A DNA stretch of 64,000 nt from Salinivirgaceae bacterium (GTDB taxonomy: Bacteria > Bacteroidota > Bacteroidia > Bacteroidales > SZUA-534). The notes below the pieces were generated by a model that was not told where the DNA came from, searched no databases, and saw only the letters and a list, made by a program, of their open reading frames with translations. Where the stretch lies: contig JAKSOL010000008.1 of the NCBI GenBank assembly GCA_024405635.1, positions 61,112-125,111 on the forward strand, written 5' to 3'. A program made the position numbers and the translations under genes. The first letter of the stretch is position 1, and each line of letters starts with the position of its first letter. Below are positions 47,676 to 57,004 of the stretch, piece by piece.

Positions 47676-50123
47676 ATGCGTGTAATTAAATTTGGAGGTA
47701 CGTCTGTTGGCTGTGCCGATCGTATTAAACAATTATCAAAAATAGTTGACCTTTACAAAGGCGAAAATCAATTAATTGTAGTGGTTTCTGCACTTTCGGG
47801 CGTTACCAACTTGCTTGAAGAATGTTGCAGTTTAGCATTAAGTGGTTCTACCGACTATACCAAGCATATTGACACTATCAAAAATCGCCACTACGATATC
47901 ATCAATGAACTTGTTGCAGCATCAGATATTGCAAGCATCAGCAAACACATTGACGATGTTTGCTCTGAATTGAGTGACATTTGCAAAGGCATTGCCATTT
48001 TAGGCGAATGCTCTAACCATACTCGCGCCCGATTGTTAAGTTGTGGCGAACGCATGTCGTTCAAACTCATCAGCGTAATACTAAACAATTTTGGACAAAA
48101 AAATGAGGCTATTGATTCTCGCGAAATCATTATCACTGACGACAATTATACCCAAGGTCATGTTGACCAAGAGATTTCTGCAGCAAATGCACAAAAACGT
48201 TTCAGCAAATTCAGCGGTATTGCATTGATGCCAGGATTCATTTCGCGAAACCATAAAGGCGAATCAACAACGCTTGGTCGTGGTGGTTCTGACTACACTG
48301 CTGCACTTTTGGGCGCATATCTTAACGCATCACAAATTGATATATGGACCGATGTGAGCGGAATGCTTACCGCCGACCCAAAAAACGTTTCATCAGCATA
48401 TACAATTGAGTCGTTGAGTTACGAGGAGGCTATGGAATTGTCGTACTTCGGCGCTAAAGTTATCTACCCTCCAACCATTCAACCTGCATTGGAGAAAAAA
48501 ATTCCTATCGCAATAAAAAATTCGTTCAAACCCGAAGACAAAGGCACTTTAATAACCGAGCAACCTGCAGCTAGCGAAGGTGCAATAAAGGGCTTTTCAT
48601 CCATCAGCAATATTTCATTAATAACCATTTCGGGCAGTGGAATGGTTGGTGTTCCTGGTGTGGCAATGCGCGCATTCAAAGCTTTGCGCCAAGCAAACGC
48701 CAATGTGCTTTTCATCACCCAATCAAGTAGCGAACACACCATTTGCGTTGGCGTATATTCTTGCGACGCTAAACCCGCATGCCAACAACTTGAAGCTGAA
48801 TTTGAAAATGAAATTGAGCACAAAAAAGTTTACAAACCATTTGCCGAAGACAATTTGGCAATCATAGCTATGGTTGGTGATAAAATGCGAGAATCGGTTG
48901 GTGTTGCAGGCAAAGCTTTTAAATTGCTTGGCGAAAATGGAATAAACATTAGAGCAATTGCTCAAGGTGCTACCGAACGTAATATTTCTGTTGTGATTAA
49001 CGAAACCGAAGTTCATAAAGCGCTTAATGCATTACATGACGGATTCTTCCTATCAAAATACAAAAAAGTTCACTTGTTTATGGTGGGCGCTGGCACTGTT
49101 GGTGGTACAATGCTTGACCAATTAAATGAGCAATCAAACTTCTTGAAAGAAGAATATGGAATTGACATTCGCCTTGTCGGTTTATCGAACTCAAAAAATA
49201 TGCTATTTGAAAGCAAAGGCATTGACCTTGCAAAATGGCGCGACTTGCTAAAAGAAGCAAAAGCCCCAGCAAATCTTACCGAATTTGTGGCAAATATGAA
49301 AGCTATGAACAAACGTAATAGCATTTTTATTGACAATACAGCTTCTGGCGAACTACCTAAAATATATACCGAAGTTGCTAAACTTAAAATACCTATTGTT
49401 GCGTCAAACAAAATAATGGCGGCATCATCTCTTGACAACTTCTTGTCGTTCAAAAAGATGATGAAAGAAAACGGATTGAAATACTTACACGAAACCAACG
49501 TCGCAGCAGGCCTTCCTGTGTTGAAAACAATTGAGGACCTTGTTGCTTCTGGCGATAAGATTTTGAAAATTCAAGCAGTTCTATCGGGTAGTTTGAACTA
49601 CATCTTTAACACCATAAGCGAAGAAGTATCGTTCTCTCAAGCTGTAGTTCAAGCCCGCGAAAAAGGACTTACAGAACCAGATCCAGCAATCGATTTAAGT
49701 GGACTTGACGTTCGCCGCAAAATATTGATTCTTGCACGTATCAGTGGAAACATGCTTGAACTTGACGATGTTAAGAAAAATGACATCATTCCAGAAAACG
49801 AATTGAAAGCCAGCAACTTTGACGAATTGCTTGCCAACTTGCAACGCAACGATGCTAAGATTGAGGAGTTACGTAAAGATACTGCAGCCGCTGGAGAAAA
49901 GTTACGCTACGTTGCTGAATTTAACAACGGCGAAGCTGTTACTGGTTTGCAACGAGTTGATATGACACACCCCGCATACAACCTCGATGGTATGGATAAC
50001 ATCATTTTGCTTTACACACGTCGTTATCACGAACAACCATTGGTAATTAAAGGAGCTGGTGCAGGCCCTGGTGTAACTGCCTCTGGTGTATTTGCCGACA
50101 TTATGCGCTTGGCTAACATGTAA
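47676..50123 (+). CDS. thrA: Bifunctional aspartate kinase/homoserine dehydrogenase
   Basis: An 815-residue fused enzyme carrying the first and third steps from aspartate to threonine. The kinase part starts MRVIKFGGTSVG (KFGGTS motif) and has GRGGSDYTA; two ACT-type regulatory segments follow (for example ISLITISGSGMVGVPGVAMRAF and NLAIIAMVGDKM). The dehydrogenase part begins at HLFMVGAGTVGGTML (Rossmann) and includes the catalytic-region block GSLNYIFNTI and EKGLTEPDPAIDLSGLDVRRK. It is followed by thrC after 27 bases. Threonine feedback by the ACT domains and attenuation by the leader are likely. Confidence 0.97.
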   Translation: MRVIKFGGTSVGCADRIKQLSKIVDLYKGENQLIVVVSALSGVTNLLEECCSLALSGSTDYTKHIDTIKNRHYDIINELVAASDIASISKHIDDVCSELSDICKGIAILGECSNHTRARLLSCGERMSFKLISVILNNFGQKNEAIDSREIIITDDNYTQGHVDQEISAANAQKRFSKFSGIALMPGFISRNHKGESTTLGRGGSDYTAALLGAYLNASQIDIWTDVSGMLTADPKNVSSAYTIESLSYEEAMELSYFGAKVIYPPTIQPALEKKIPIAIKNSFKPEDKGTLITEQPAASEGAIKGFSSISNISLITISGSGMVGVPGVAMRAFKALRQANANVLFITQSSSEHTICVGVYSCDAKPACQQLEAEFENEIEHKKVYKPFAEDNLAIIAMVGDKMRESVGVAGKAFKLLGENGINIRAIAQGATERNISVVINETEVHKALNALHDGFFLSKYKKVHLFMVGAGTVGGTMLDQLNEQSNFLKEEYGIDIRLVGLSNSKNMLFESKGIDLAKWRDLLKEAKAPANLTEFVANMKAMNKRNSIFIDNTASGELPKIYTEVAKLKIPIVASNKIMAASSLDNFLSFKKMMKENGLKYLHETNVAAGLPVLKTIEDLVASGDKILKIQAVLSGSLNYIFNTISEEVSFSQAVVQAREKGLTEPDPAIDLSGLDVRRKILILARISGNMLELDDVKKNDIIPENELKASNFDELLANLQRNDAKIEELRKDTAAAGEKLRYVAEFNNGEAVTGLQRVDMTHPAYNLDGMDNIILLYTRRYHEQPLVIKGAGAGPGVTASGVFADIMRLANM

Positions 50124-50150
50124 TTAATATAAAATAACAATATCATAAAT

Positions 50151-51443
50151 ATGAACTTTTACAGTACCAATAATCGCAACCACACAACCGACCTTAAAAC
50201 GGCTGTGCTAAAGGGATTGGCACCTGACAAAGGACTATATATGCCCGAAGAATTTCCTGTGCTACCCGCTGAATTTTGGAACAACATAAAAGGCAAATCA
50301 ATGGGCGAAATAGGTTTTGAAATGCTTAAACCATTCTTCTGCCCAACCATTCCAGAAGATAAATTCCGAGCAATGGTTAACGATGCCTTTAATTTTGAAG
50401 TACCTGTAGTTAAAGTTACCGACAACATTAGCGCAATGGAACTTTTCCATGGGCCAACTTTAGCATTCAAAGACGTTGGCGCACGTTTCCTTGCTCGCGT
50501 TATGTCGTATTTTGCTAGCAACGAAAAAGAAATAAATGTACTTGTTGCTACTTCAGGCGATACTGGTAGCGCAGTTGCTAACGGTTTTCTTGGCGTTAAT
50601 GGTGTAAATGTTCACATTCTTTATCCTTCAGGACTTGTTAGCAAACTACAAGAGTTACAATTCACTACCCTAGGACAAAATATCACGGCATACGAAGTAA
50701 GCGGTGTATTTGACGATTGTCAACGTATGGTTAAGGAAGCCTTCCTTGATAGCGAACTTAATTCACAAAAGGTGCTAACCTCAGCCAATTCAATAAACCT
50801 TGCTCGTTTTATGCCTCAAAGCGTTTACTACGTTTATGCTTTATCGCAAATTCCACAAGAACGTTGGAAAGATGTTGTAGTATCAGTTCCTAGTGGCAAC
50901 TTTGGCGATATTACAGCTGGTCTTGTAGCTTGGAAAATGGGCATGCCTGTAAAACGATTTATTGCAGCTATCAACGCAAACCGCGTATTTGCCGACTATC
51001 TACAATGCGGCGAGTACAAACCTAAAAAATCAATAGCCACCATAGCAAATGCAATGGACGTTGGCGACCCAAGTAACTTTGCTAGAGTTCTTGAATTGTT
51101 CCATGGTTCTGTTGATGAAATACGCGACCTCATTAGTAGCTATAGCTATAACGATGCTGAAATTGGCGAAACAATGAACAGTACACTTTCTGATACTGGA
51201 TATACCCTAGACCCTCATGGAGCTGTTGGCTTTGCCGCATTGCGCGACCACATGAAAGACGGAGAATTTGGTTTGTTCCTAGAAACTGCACATCCTGCCA
51301 AATTCATTGACACCGTTGAAAAATACACAGGCAAAAAGATTGAAATTCCTTCGCGCCTTCAAAAGTTTGCCGAGGGTACTAAAAAAACAGTTCCCATTGC
51401 AGCCGACTATAAAATATTGAAAGACAAGCTACTTAACAAATAA
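50151..51443 (+). CDS. thrC: Threonine synthase
   Basis: A 430-residue PLP enzyme converting O-phosphohomoserine to threonine, the last pathway step. The N-terminal MNFYSTNNRNHTTDLKTAVLKGLAPDKGLYMPEEFP is the long ThrC form; PLP-binding lysine is in HGPTLAFKDVGARFLARVM; the phosphate loop is VATSGDTGSAVANGFLG. Its position downstream of thrA completes the thrA-thrC operon. No homoserine kinase (thrB) is seen here, so it must be elsewhere or its place taken by another enzyme. Confidence 0.96.
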   Translation: MNFYSTNNRNHTTDLKTAVLKGLAPDKGLYMPEEFPVLPAEFWNNIKGKSMGEIGFEMLKPFFCPTIPEDKFRAMVNDAFNFEVPVVKVTDNISAMELFHGPTLAFKDVGARFLARVMSYFASNEKEINVLVATSGDTGSAVANGFLGVNGVNVHILYPSGLVSKLQELQFTTLGQNITAYEVSGVFDDCQRMVKEAFLDSELNSQKVLTSANSINLARFMPQSVYYVYALSQIPQERWKDVVVSVPSGNFGDITAGLVAWKMGMPVKRFIAAINANRVFADYLQCGEYKPKKSIATIANAMDVGDPSNFARVLELFHGSVDEIRDLISSYSYNDAEIGETMNSTLSDTGYTLDPHGAVGFAALRDHMKDGEFGLFLETAHPAKFIDTVEKYTGKKIEIPSRLQKFAEGTKKTVPIAADYKILKDKLLNK

Positions 51444-51466
51444 GTTAGACTAATTTCCTTGAATAC

Positions 51467-51506
51467 AAAAAAACGCGACAACCAATAGTTGCCGCGTTTT
51501 TTATTT
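51467..51506 (+). terminator. Bidirectional terminator between thrC and pfk
   Basis: A-run, ACGCG plus CAAC/GTTG plus CGCGT hairpin with a single mismatch in each arm, then six T residues. It can end both convergent genes. Confidence 0.8.
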
Positions 51507-51545
51507 CCATACTAAAGAGTCAATACTATTAGGGATTCACATTTA

Positions 51546-52874
51546 CTACTCTGGATTTAGCATACTTTCTGGTTGACCAGTTGCCTCAATAATACTCCAC
51601 CACAACTCGCCATTAATATCAATTTTTTTACGCTCTGAAATTGCAACAGGTATTGGCAATACAGTAAATTGATGATTCCAATAACCAACAACAAAATCTG
51701 TATGTCCAGCCATTGCTGCATGCACAGCATTTTGTGCCAAAATGTTACAGAATTTACCATCGTTAGCATTTGCTGGCGCACTACGAATAATGTAACTTGG
51801 ATCTATATATCGCAACGAAAATGGGAAATTTTTGGCTTTAAACTCCTCTGTTATTTTATCGCGAAGGAAAATACCAATATCCTTATTCTTTACATTACCC
51901 GATGCATCTATCTCTTTATTGTTTTCATCAAAGAAATATTGACCAGCACCTTCTGCAACAACAACAACTGCATGATGGCGTTTTTCCAAACGCTTGCGAA
52001 GTTGTTTCAACAAACCATAAGGTCCATAAAGATCAAACTTCATCTCTGGCACAAGCACAAAGTTTACCTCTTGAATTGACAAAGTTGCATTAGCTGCAAT
52101 AAAGCCCGAATCTCGACCCATCAACTTAATCAAAGCAATACCATTATACGCACCATGCGCCTCGTTATGGGCCGAATTAATAATATCGTTGGCTACTGCA
52201 AATGCAGTTTCAAAACCGAATGATTTTTCAACAAAATTTATATCGTTGTCAATTGTTTTGGGCACTCCAGCAATACATATTTTCAGGCCTCTTCGCTCCA
52301 CTTCTTCATGAATTGCATGAGCACCATGCAATGTACCATCTCCACCTATACAAAACAGAATGTTGATATTCATAATTTCAAGAGTATCAACAATTTGAGT
52401 TATATCTTGATTGCCTCGTGAAGAGCCTAAAATTGTACCTCCTGATAGGTGTATATAATCAACCAATTCTGGAGTAAGTTCAACAACCTCGTGATTGTAC
52501 TTTGACACTAAACCCTCATAACCATATTTGAAACCTAAAACGCGAGTTACTCCATAACGGTTATATAAATTAGTCACCAAACTACGAATAACATTGTTCA
52601 AACCTGGACACAATCCTCCGCAGGTTACAATACCAACTTTTGTCTTAGCTGGCTCAAAATAAACCTTTTCTCTAGGTCCAGCTTTTTCAAATGATATAGG
52701 TTCAATTCCTTGTTCTTGACACTTTTTAAAGTTCTCAAGAGTGTTGTTGTATAATATTCTGTCAGAATCGCTAACAAAACGCGATTGCGGTGTGGTGTTA
52801 CGCGAAGTTTCTAACAATGGGGACTTTACTCGCGGGGTTCCCAATGTTTTAACTATAAAGTCCTTATTCTCCAT
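51546..52874 (-). CDS. pfkA: 6-phosphofructokinase (ATP-type signature, long form)
   Basis: A 442-residue PFK. The nucleotide loop is IGGDGTLHGA (Gly at the position of E. coli Gly104, typical of ATP-dependent enzymes; Asp there indicates PPi). The loop PKTIDNDI carries Lys at the position of Gly124 (as in PPi-dependent enzymes), the hybrid combination known from trypanosomatid-type long ATP-PFKs. The LMGRDSGF and Asp/Arg core residues are present. It catalyses phosphorylation of fructose-6-phosphate. Promoter at 52906-52933. Confidence 0.88.
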   Translation of the reverse strand: MENKDFIVKTLGTPRVKSPLLETSRNTTPQSRFVSDSDRILYNNTLENFKKCQEQGIEPISFEKAGPREKVYFEPAKTKVGIVTCGGLCPGLNNVIRSLVTNLYNRYGVTRVLGFKYGYEGLVSKYNHEVVELTPELVDYIHLSGGTILGSSRGNQDITQIVDTLEIMNINILFCIGGDGTLHGAHAIHEEVERRGLKICIAGVPKTIDNDINFVEKSFGFETAFAVANDIINSAHNEAHGAYNGIALIKLMGRDSGFIAANATLSIQEVNFVLVPEMKFDLYGPYGLLKQLRKRLEKRHHAVVVVAEGAGQYFFDENNKEIDASGNVKNKDIGIFLRDKITEEFKAKNFPFSLRYIDPSYIIRSAPANANDGKFCNILAQNAVHAAMAGHTDFVVGYWNHQFTVLPIPVAISERKKIDINGELWWSIIEATGQPESMLNPE

Positions 52875-52905
52875 GGCAATATGTTTTTATTACTCCATAA
52901 AGGTA

Positions 52906-52933
52906 CAAACATATTAGCAAAAAAAAACATCAA
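52906..52933 (-). promoter_or_regulatory. Promoter of pfkA
   Basis: Minus strand TTG, 17-base spacer, TATGTTTG, partly overlapping the upstream terminator hairpin. Confidence 0.45.
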
Positions 52934-52955
52934 CCTTAAAAGGTCAATGTTTTTC
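52924..52955 (-). terminator. Terminator of the acidic protein gene
   Basis: Near-perfect palindrome ACATcaACCTT/AAGGTcaATGT followed by T residues on the minus strand; lies between the acidic protein gene and pfkA. Confidence 0.75.
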
Positions 52956-52978
52956 GTATTTAAGAAAAAAATAGTCAA

Positions 52979-53368
52979 TTATAAATCATCGCCATCAATA
53001 GAATTTTCAGGGTCAGGCTGATCATACTCTTCCTCCTCTTCTTCTTCGGCTAGTTCAGCAATGTCAATATCAGCATCACCATATTTAACCTCAAGATCGT
53101 CTTTAACATCCGATTTCAATATTCCATCATCATCGTAATCGTCATCAAGCTCAACAATTTGCTTAGCTTCACGTTCTGTCATTCGCAAAAGATACATTTT
53201 ATCCTCTGTTTCATAAGGAAGTGCACTTACCAAAGCTCCATCTTTATAGGTAAAATAAATAAGATGATCACTAAAACCATCAGGATACAACAACTTAATT
53301 TGTTCTTGTTGTTCTTCGGTCATTTTGTAGTAATCTCGAATTATGCGAGGTTTGTTAGTTTGAGCCAT
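52979..53368 (-). CDS. Acidic protein of unknown function
   Basis: A 129-residue protein with a positive-to-neutral N-terminal part (KPRIIRDYYKMTEEQQEQIKLLYPDGFSDHLIYFTYKDG, up to about residue 85) and a highly acidic tail containing runs of Asp and Glu (AELAEEEEEEEY). No known motif. The acidic tail suggests binding to a basic partner or metal, but that is inference. It is monocistronic, read toward pfkA, and the long AT-rich upstream region has no obvious promoter. Confidence 0.75.
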   Translation of the reverse strand: MAQTNKPRIIRDYYKMTEEQQEQIKLLYPDGFSDHLIYFTYKDGALVSALPYETEDKMYLLRMTEREAKQIVELDDDYDDDGILKSDVKDDLEVKYGDADIDIAELAEEEEEEEYDQPDPENSIDGDDL

Positions 53369-53699
53369 ATTGTCAATATTTTACATTTAGTACCTTGGGC
53401 TTTACCGCCCTATTTGCGTGCCCAAATATTGAATTTTTTTTATTCGTTTGAACATTCATACGAATTATTTTTTTCAAACATGTTTTTTTTAGGCATACCA
53501 TCTGCAATCATCTAAAATTCAGCTCACAGCACAAAAAACAAAAAAAACAGCACAAACCATTTATCATAAATCAGTATAATAAATCACATAATAGCTTTGT
53601 TTAAGCAATAAAATATGAAGCACAAATAGTTCGAGTATAGCTACAAATTAGAAGATACGCAATGGTCATCATTTCAACAAACCTTTAATAACTTTATGA
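53369..53699 (+). other. AT-rich intergenic region, no gene seen
   Basis: 331 bases between divergent genes. A GGGC-TTTACC-GCCC hairpin (53397-53410) lies in the upstream region of the acidic protein gene. Nothing else is recognised. Confidence 0.4.
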
Positions 53700-53728
53700 T
53701 TGTTAACTACCTTTTTCTTTTAATTTTG
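53700..53728 (+). promoter_or_regulatory. Promoter of exported unknown protein
   Basis: TTG, 18-base spacer, TAATTTTG; 25 bases before the ATG at 53754. Confidence 0.65.
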
Positions 53729-53753
53729 CTAGCAAAAACAAAATATTCAGACA

Positions 53754-54620
53754 ATGAGAAAAATACTCTCTATGGCGATTTTGGGCTTAGTAGCCCTAAA
53801 CGCACAAGCACAACAAGCAGTTGGCCGTCCAGAAAGCCTTGAACGCTTTAAGCATTCAACAACAATGGTTGTTTTGGAAAAGAACCCACTACTAATGTAC
53901 AACAAACAGATTAAAAAGACCGTTGAAAAGCATTGGGATATTAACCCATACGAGTTGGTTACTTTTTCGAGCAACGATTTTGAAACCGCTCGCAAAGACT
54001 CAACCAAAGCCTTTTTGATGAAACAAACCGTATACAACGAGAAAGATAAAACAAAATCAAAGTTTGATTACTTATGTGTTGAACTTGGTGGTAATTATAA
54101 ATTTATTGGACAAATGCCCGACATTGCATCAGTACCAATATGTTACACAGGCGTTGACGAAGAGTCTTATGGATACAAACTTGGAGTTCTTTGTCGCTTT
54201 TTGCAAAATCACATCAAACTTACAAGCGAACATCCTGAATTGAACTCAAAAAACATTTTGAAATACTATAACTCGCAAATGGCCGACATTCACGACAAAA
54301 CCTTGTATTTGATTGAAGATGAATTGGCTCCAAATCTTAGAAACGAAGCTAGCATCAAAGCCATTTACCCATACAAATTCAAATTAGTGAGCCGCGACGA
54401 AGTAAAACAAGCCATTGACGACCGTAATGAAGATGTTGTTCTATTGCACAAAGTAGGACCGTTGGGCACTCGCAAAAAAGAAGTTCGTTGCTACAAAGCC
54501 ATTATTGGAGCAGCAGACGCACGCTTATATTACTTTGGTTGGCACATGATTAGTGAAAAAGCTCCAGAGGGATTGCTTGATAAAGACCTAAAAAAAATGG
54601 CAAAGGCTAAAAAGAAATAA
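53754..54620 (+). CDS. Exported protein of unknown function
   Basis: A 288-residue exported protein (signal peptide MRKILSMAILGLVALNAQAQ). It is rich in Tyr, Lys and Asp with a basic C-terminus (KDLKKMAKAKKK). No domain was recognised; segments such as CYKAIIGAADARLYYFGWHMIS look like alternating strand and helix. It precedes the SiaB-like and cyclase genes by 50 bases, so it may belong with them, but no shared regulation can be read from the sequence. Confidence 0.75.
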   Translation: MRKILSMAILGLVALNAQAQQAVGRPESLERFKHSTTMVVLEKNPLLMYNKQIKKTVEKHWDINPYELVTFSSNDFETARKDSTKAFLMKQTVYNEKDKTKSKFDYLCVELGGNYKFIGQMPDIASVPICYTGVDEESYGYKLGVLCRFLQNHIKLTSEHPELNSKNILKYYNSQMADIHDKTLYLIEDELAPNLRNEASIKAIYPYKFKLVSRDEVKQAIDDRNEDVVLLHKVGPLGTRKKEVRCYKAIIGAADARLYYFGWHMISEKAPEGLLDKDLKKMAKAKKK

Positions 54621-54670
54621 CCAACTAACTATTTTTTTAGTAAATTTGGGTAAATTTTAAGAACAAATAA

Positions 54671-55267
54671 ATGGACCTATTTGGAAATATGAGTGCTGAT
54701 ATAAATTTTATTAAATCCGTTCTTTCTTTGCACGACGAAATGGCAAGAAACGGATTCACACTAGTGTATGAAGGAGAGTTTAGTCACGAAGTTATGAAGA
54801 TGTTTACATCAATGGCTGAGCGTGACATGGACAAATCAAACGAAGACAAATCAGTAAAACGCAAAGTATTCCACGTAATGGTTGAATGCTTGCAAAACAT
54901 GACCAAGCACTCTGACGACGTTGACGTAAACGATGGAGTTGGCAATGGTTTGTTTATTGTTGGTAAGAAAAACGGTTTTTGGAACGTTATCACTGCTAAC
55001 AAAATTTTGAGCGAAAAGATTGATGGTTTGAAACAAGCTATTGATAATCTAAACTCACTCTCAAAAGACGATTTGAACTCACTTTATAAAAAACAAATTC
55101 GTGAAGGTTCGTTGTCTGAAAAAGGTGGCGCTGGTTTGGGATTGATTGATATCGCCCGCAAAACAGGTCGCAAATTGGAATACCAATTCTTGCCTCTTGA
55201 AAACGATCAAAAAAACCACTTCTTCCTTTTGAAAGTTGTTATTAACTCAAACCCCGACGAAGATTAA
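54671..55267 (+). CDS. SiaB-family histidine-kinase-like protein
   Basis: A 198-residue protein of the SiaB-like kinase family (GHKL ATPase). The N-box is HVMVECLQNMTKHS, the G-box GGAGLGLIDIARK. In Pseudomonas SiaB phosphorylates SiaC to control a diguanylate cyclase. Here no SiaC gene is adjacent; the next gene is an adenylate cyclase. There is a TAAATTTG -7-like box at 54641 and a terminator at 55290 after it. Confidence 0.8.
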   Translation: MDLFGNMSADINFIKSVLSLHDEMARNGFTLVYEGEFSHEVMKMFTSMAERDMDKSNEDKSVKRKVFHVMVECLQNMTKHSDDVDVNDGVGNGLFIVGKKNGFWNVITANKILSEKIDGLKQAIDNLNSLSKDDLNSLYKKQIREGSLSEKGGAGLGLIDIARKTGRKLEYQFLPLENDQKNHFFLLKVVINSNPDED

Positions 55268-55289
55268 TATTATTGAAAATAAATTTAAC

Positions 55290-55325
55290 AAGAGGATATT
55301 CCTATAGGTTTATCCTCTTTGTTGT
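55290..55325 (+). terminator. Terminator or attenuating hairpin between siaB-like gene and cyclase
   Basis: AAGAGGATA/TATCCTCTT stem followed by TTTGTTG. It ends only ~20 bases before the cyclase start, so it may limit read-through. Confidence 0.7.
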
Positions 55326-55342
55326 TTATATACTAACTAGAT

Positions 55343-57004
55343 TTGGTTATATACCTGCTTGTAATAGTCATAGTAGCACTACTAATAATTATTGGAGTGC
55401 TAGTTAGATTGTTGATGCGCAGCAACGCAACAACCAATTCATTACGCTCTGAAAACAAGCAACTTGATATAGCAAAACGCCAAGCTGACGGGGAACTTGA
55501 AGCAACTATAAAAGCCCTCAAAAAACAAGGATTGCGACTTACCGAAACTAACAAGAACTATCACCAGCTAGCTTCAGTTTCAAATAATTTAGAAGTTTCC
55601 ATACTTCTAGCCGATGTTGACGGCAATTTCTTTTGGTCAAATGTTGGCTTTACTAATCTCTACAAATGTTCATTTACTGAATTCTGCAACAATATTGCAG
55701 ACAACATTACTGCCTATGGACAGAAATTTGACATGTCAGACTATTTGGACAAAATGCTCAACCAACATCGAGCTATATCATTCACGTCAAAAATTACAAT
55801 GCCAATTGGCGACGACAAATGGTTTAGAACCATACTGCAACCCATAACTAACACATATAACAATAGCATAATATACGCCATTGTGCAAGAAGATGTGTCG
55901 GTGTTAAAAATGATAAACCACAAACTACAACGGTTATCAATGGTTGCAGCAAAATCAAACAACTCAATGCTAATTTTTAGCGCAAACGGCACACTTGAAT
56001 GGGTAAACGATGCCTTTCATCACATACATGGATTTACTCAAAGCGAATTCATGAAACAAGTTGGCGACAATTTAACCGACTACCTAAAATGGAGCCATAG
56101 CGAAATTATTGACTACAAATCAAAGCCTGCAATATCATTCATTGGTCCATTCTACACAAAAGACAATAACATTAAGTGGAAGAAAACGACCATTTCTGAA
56201 ATTAAAGACAAGAATAATAATGTAGCAAACTATGTTGCTATTGAAACCGATGTTACTGAACTAAAACAAGTTGAGCAACAACTTATTTCAGAGAAACAAA
56301 AATCAGAAGATTTACTACTCAACATACTGCCAAAAGAAACTGCCGATGAGTTAAAAAACAGAGGGTACGCTACCCCTCGTACTTACAAATATGTCAGCGT
56401 AATGTTTGCCGACATAAAAAACTTTACCCAATGGGCGCGCAAAGTAGAACCAAGAGATTTGATAAATACTTTACAAATGTTATTTACCGAATTTGATGAT
56501 ATTATTTCTCGAAACTACTTGGAAAAAATCAAAACCATTGGCGATGCTTATTTCTGCGCCGGAGGGCTTCCCATACACAACAAGAGCAACCCTTTTAACA
56601 TCATCATAGCGGCATTTGAGATTCAAAAAATAATGCATCAAGTTGAACAAGAAATATCAAAAGGAACTGGAATGCCATGGAAAATGCGAATAGGCATACA
56701 CACTGGCCCTGTAATAGCTGGAGTGGTTGGCAAACTACGAACCACCTACGATATTTGGGGCGACACAGTAAACACGGCTAATAGACTTGAAACTGCATGC
56801 GAACCTGATAAAATTAACATTTCAAAGGCAACCTACGATATTGTAAAAGAATACTTTGAATGCGAGTATCGTGGAAAAATAGAAGTAAAGCACATGGGTG
56901 AAATCGACATGTACTTTGTAAACCGAATAAAACCAGAATATTCTGCAGACGAAGAAGGAACTACGCCAAATGCTGAATTCAAAAAAATGCTTGTCACTCT
57001 TTAG
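55343..57004 (+). CDS. Membrane PAS-domain adenylate cyclase (class III)
   Basis: A 553-residue sensor. It starts at TTG 55343, which is needed to keep the N-terminal transmembrane helix (VIYLLVIVIVALLIIIGVLV); the first ATG is 29 codons later. A short coiled coil is followed by two PAS-type folds (about 75-190 and 200-310), then the catalytic domain. Metal Asp residues sit in MFADIKNFT and TIGDAYF. The substrate-reading residues are Lys in KIKTIGDAY and Asp in YDIWGDTVNT, which indicates ATP and thus cAMP, not cGMP. Its stop overlaps the recN stop by 4 bases. Confidence 0.85.
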   Translation: MVIYLLVIVIVALLIIIGVLVRLLMRSNATTNSLRSENKQLDIAKRQADGELEATIKALKKQGLRLTETNKNYHQLASVSNNLEVSILLADVDGNFFWSNVGFTNLYKCSFTEFCNNIADNITAYGQKFDMSDYLDKMLNQHRAISFTSKITMPIGDDKWFRTILQPITNTYNNSIIYAIVQEDVSVLKMINHKLQRLSMVAAKSNNSMLIFSANGTLEWVNDAFHHIHGFTQSEFMKQVGDNLTDYLKWSHSEIIDYKSKPAISFIGPFYTKDNNIKWKKTTISEIKDKNNNVANYVAIETDVTELKQVEQQLISEKQKSEDLLLNILPKETADELKNRGYATPRTYKYVSVMFADIKNFTQWARKVEPRDLINTLQMLFTEFDDIISRNYLEKIKTIGDAYFCAGGLPIHNKSNPFNIIIAAFEIQKIMHQVEQEISKGTGMPWKMRIGIHTGPVIAGVVGKLRTTYDIWGDTVNTANRLETACEPDKINISKATYDIVKEYFECEYRGKIEVKHMGEIDMYFVNRIKPEYSADEEGTTPNAEFKKMLVTL

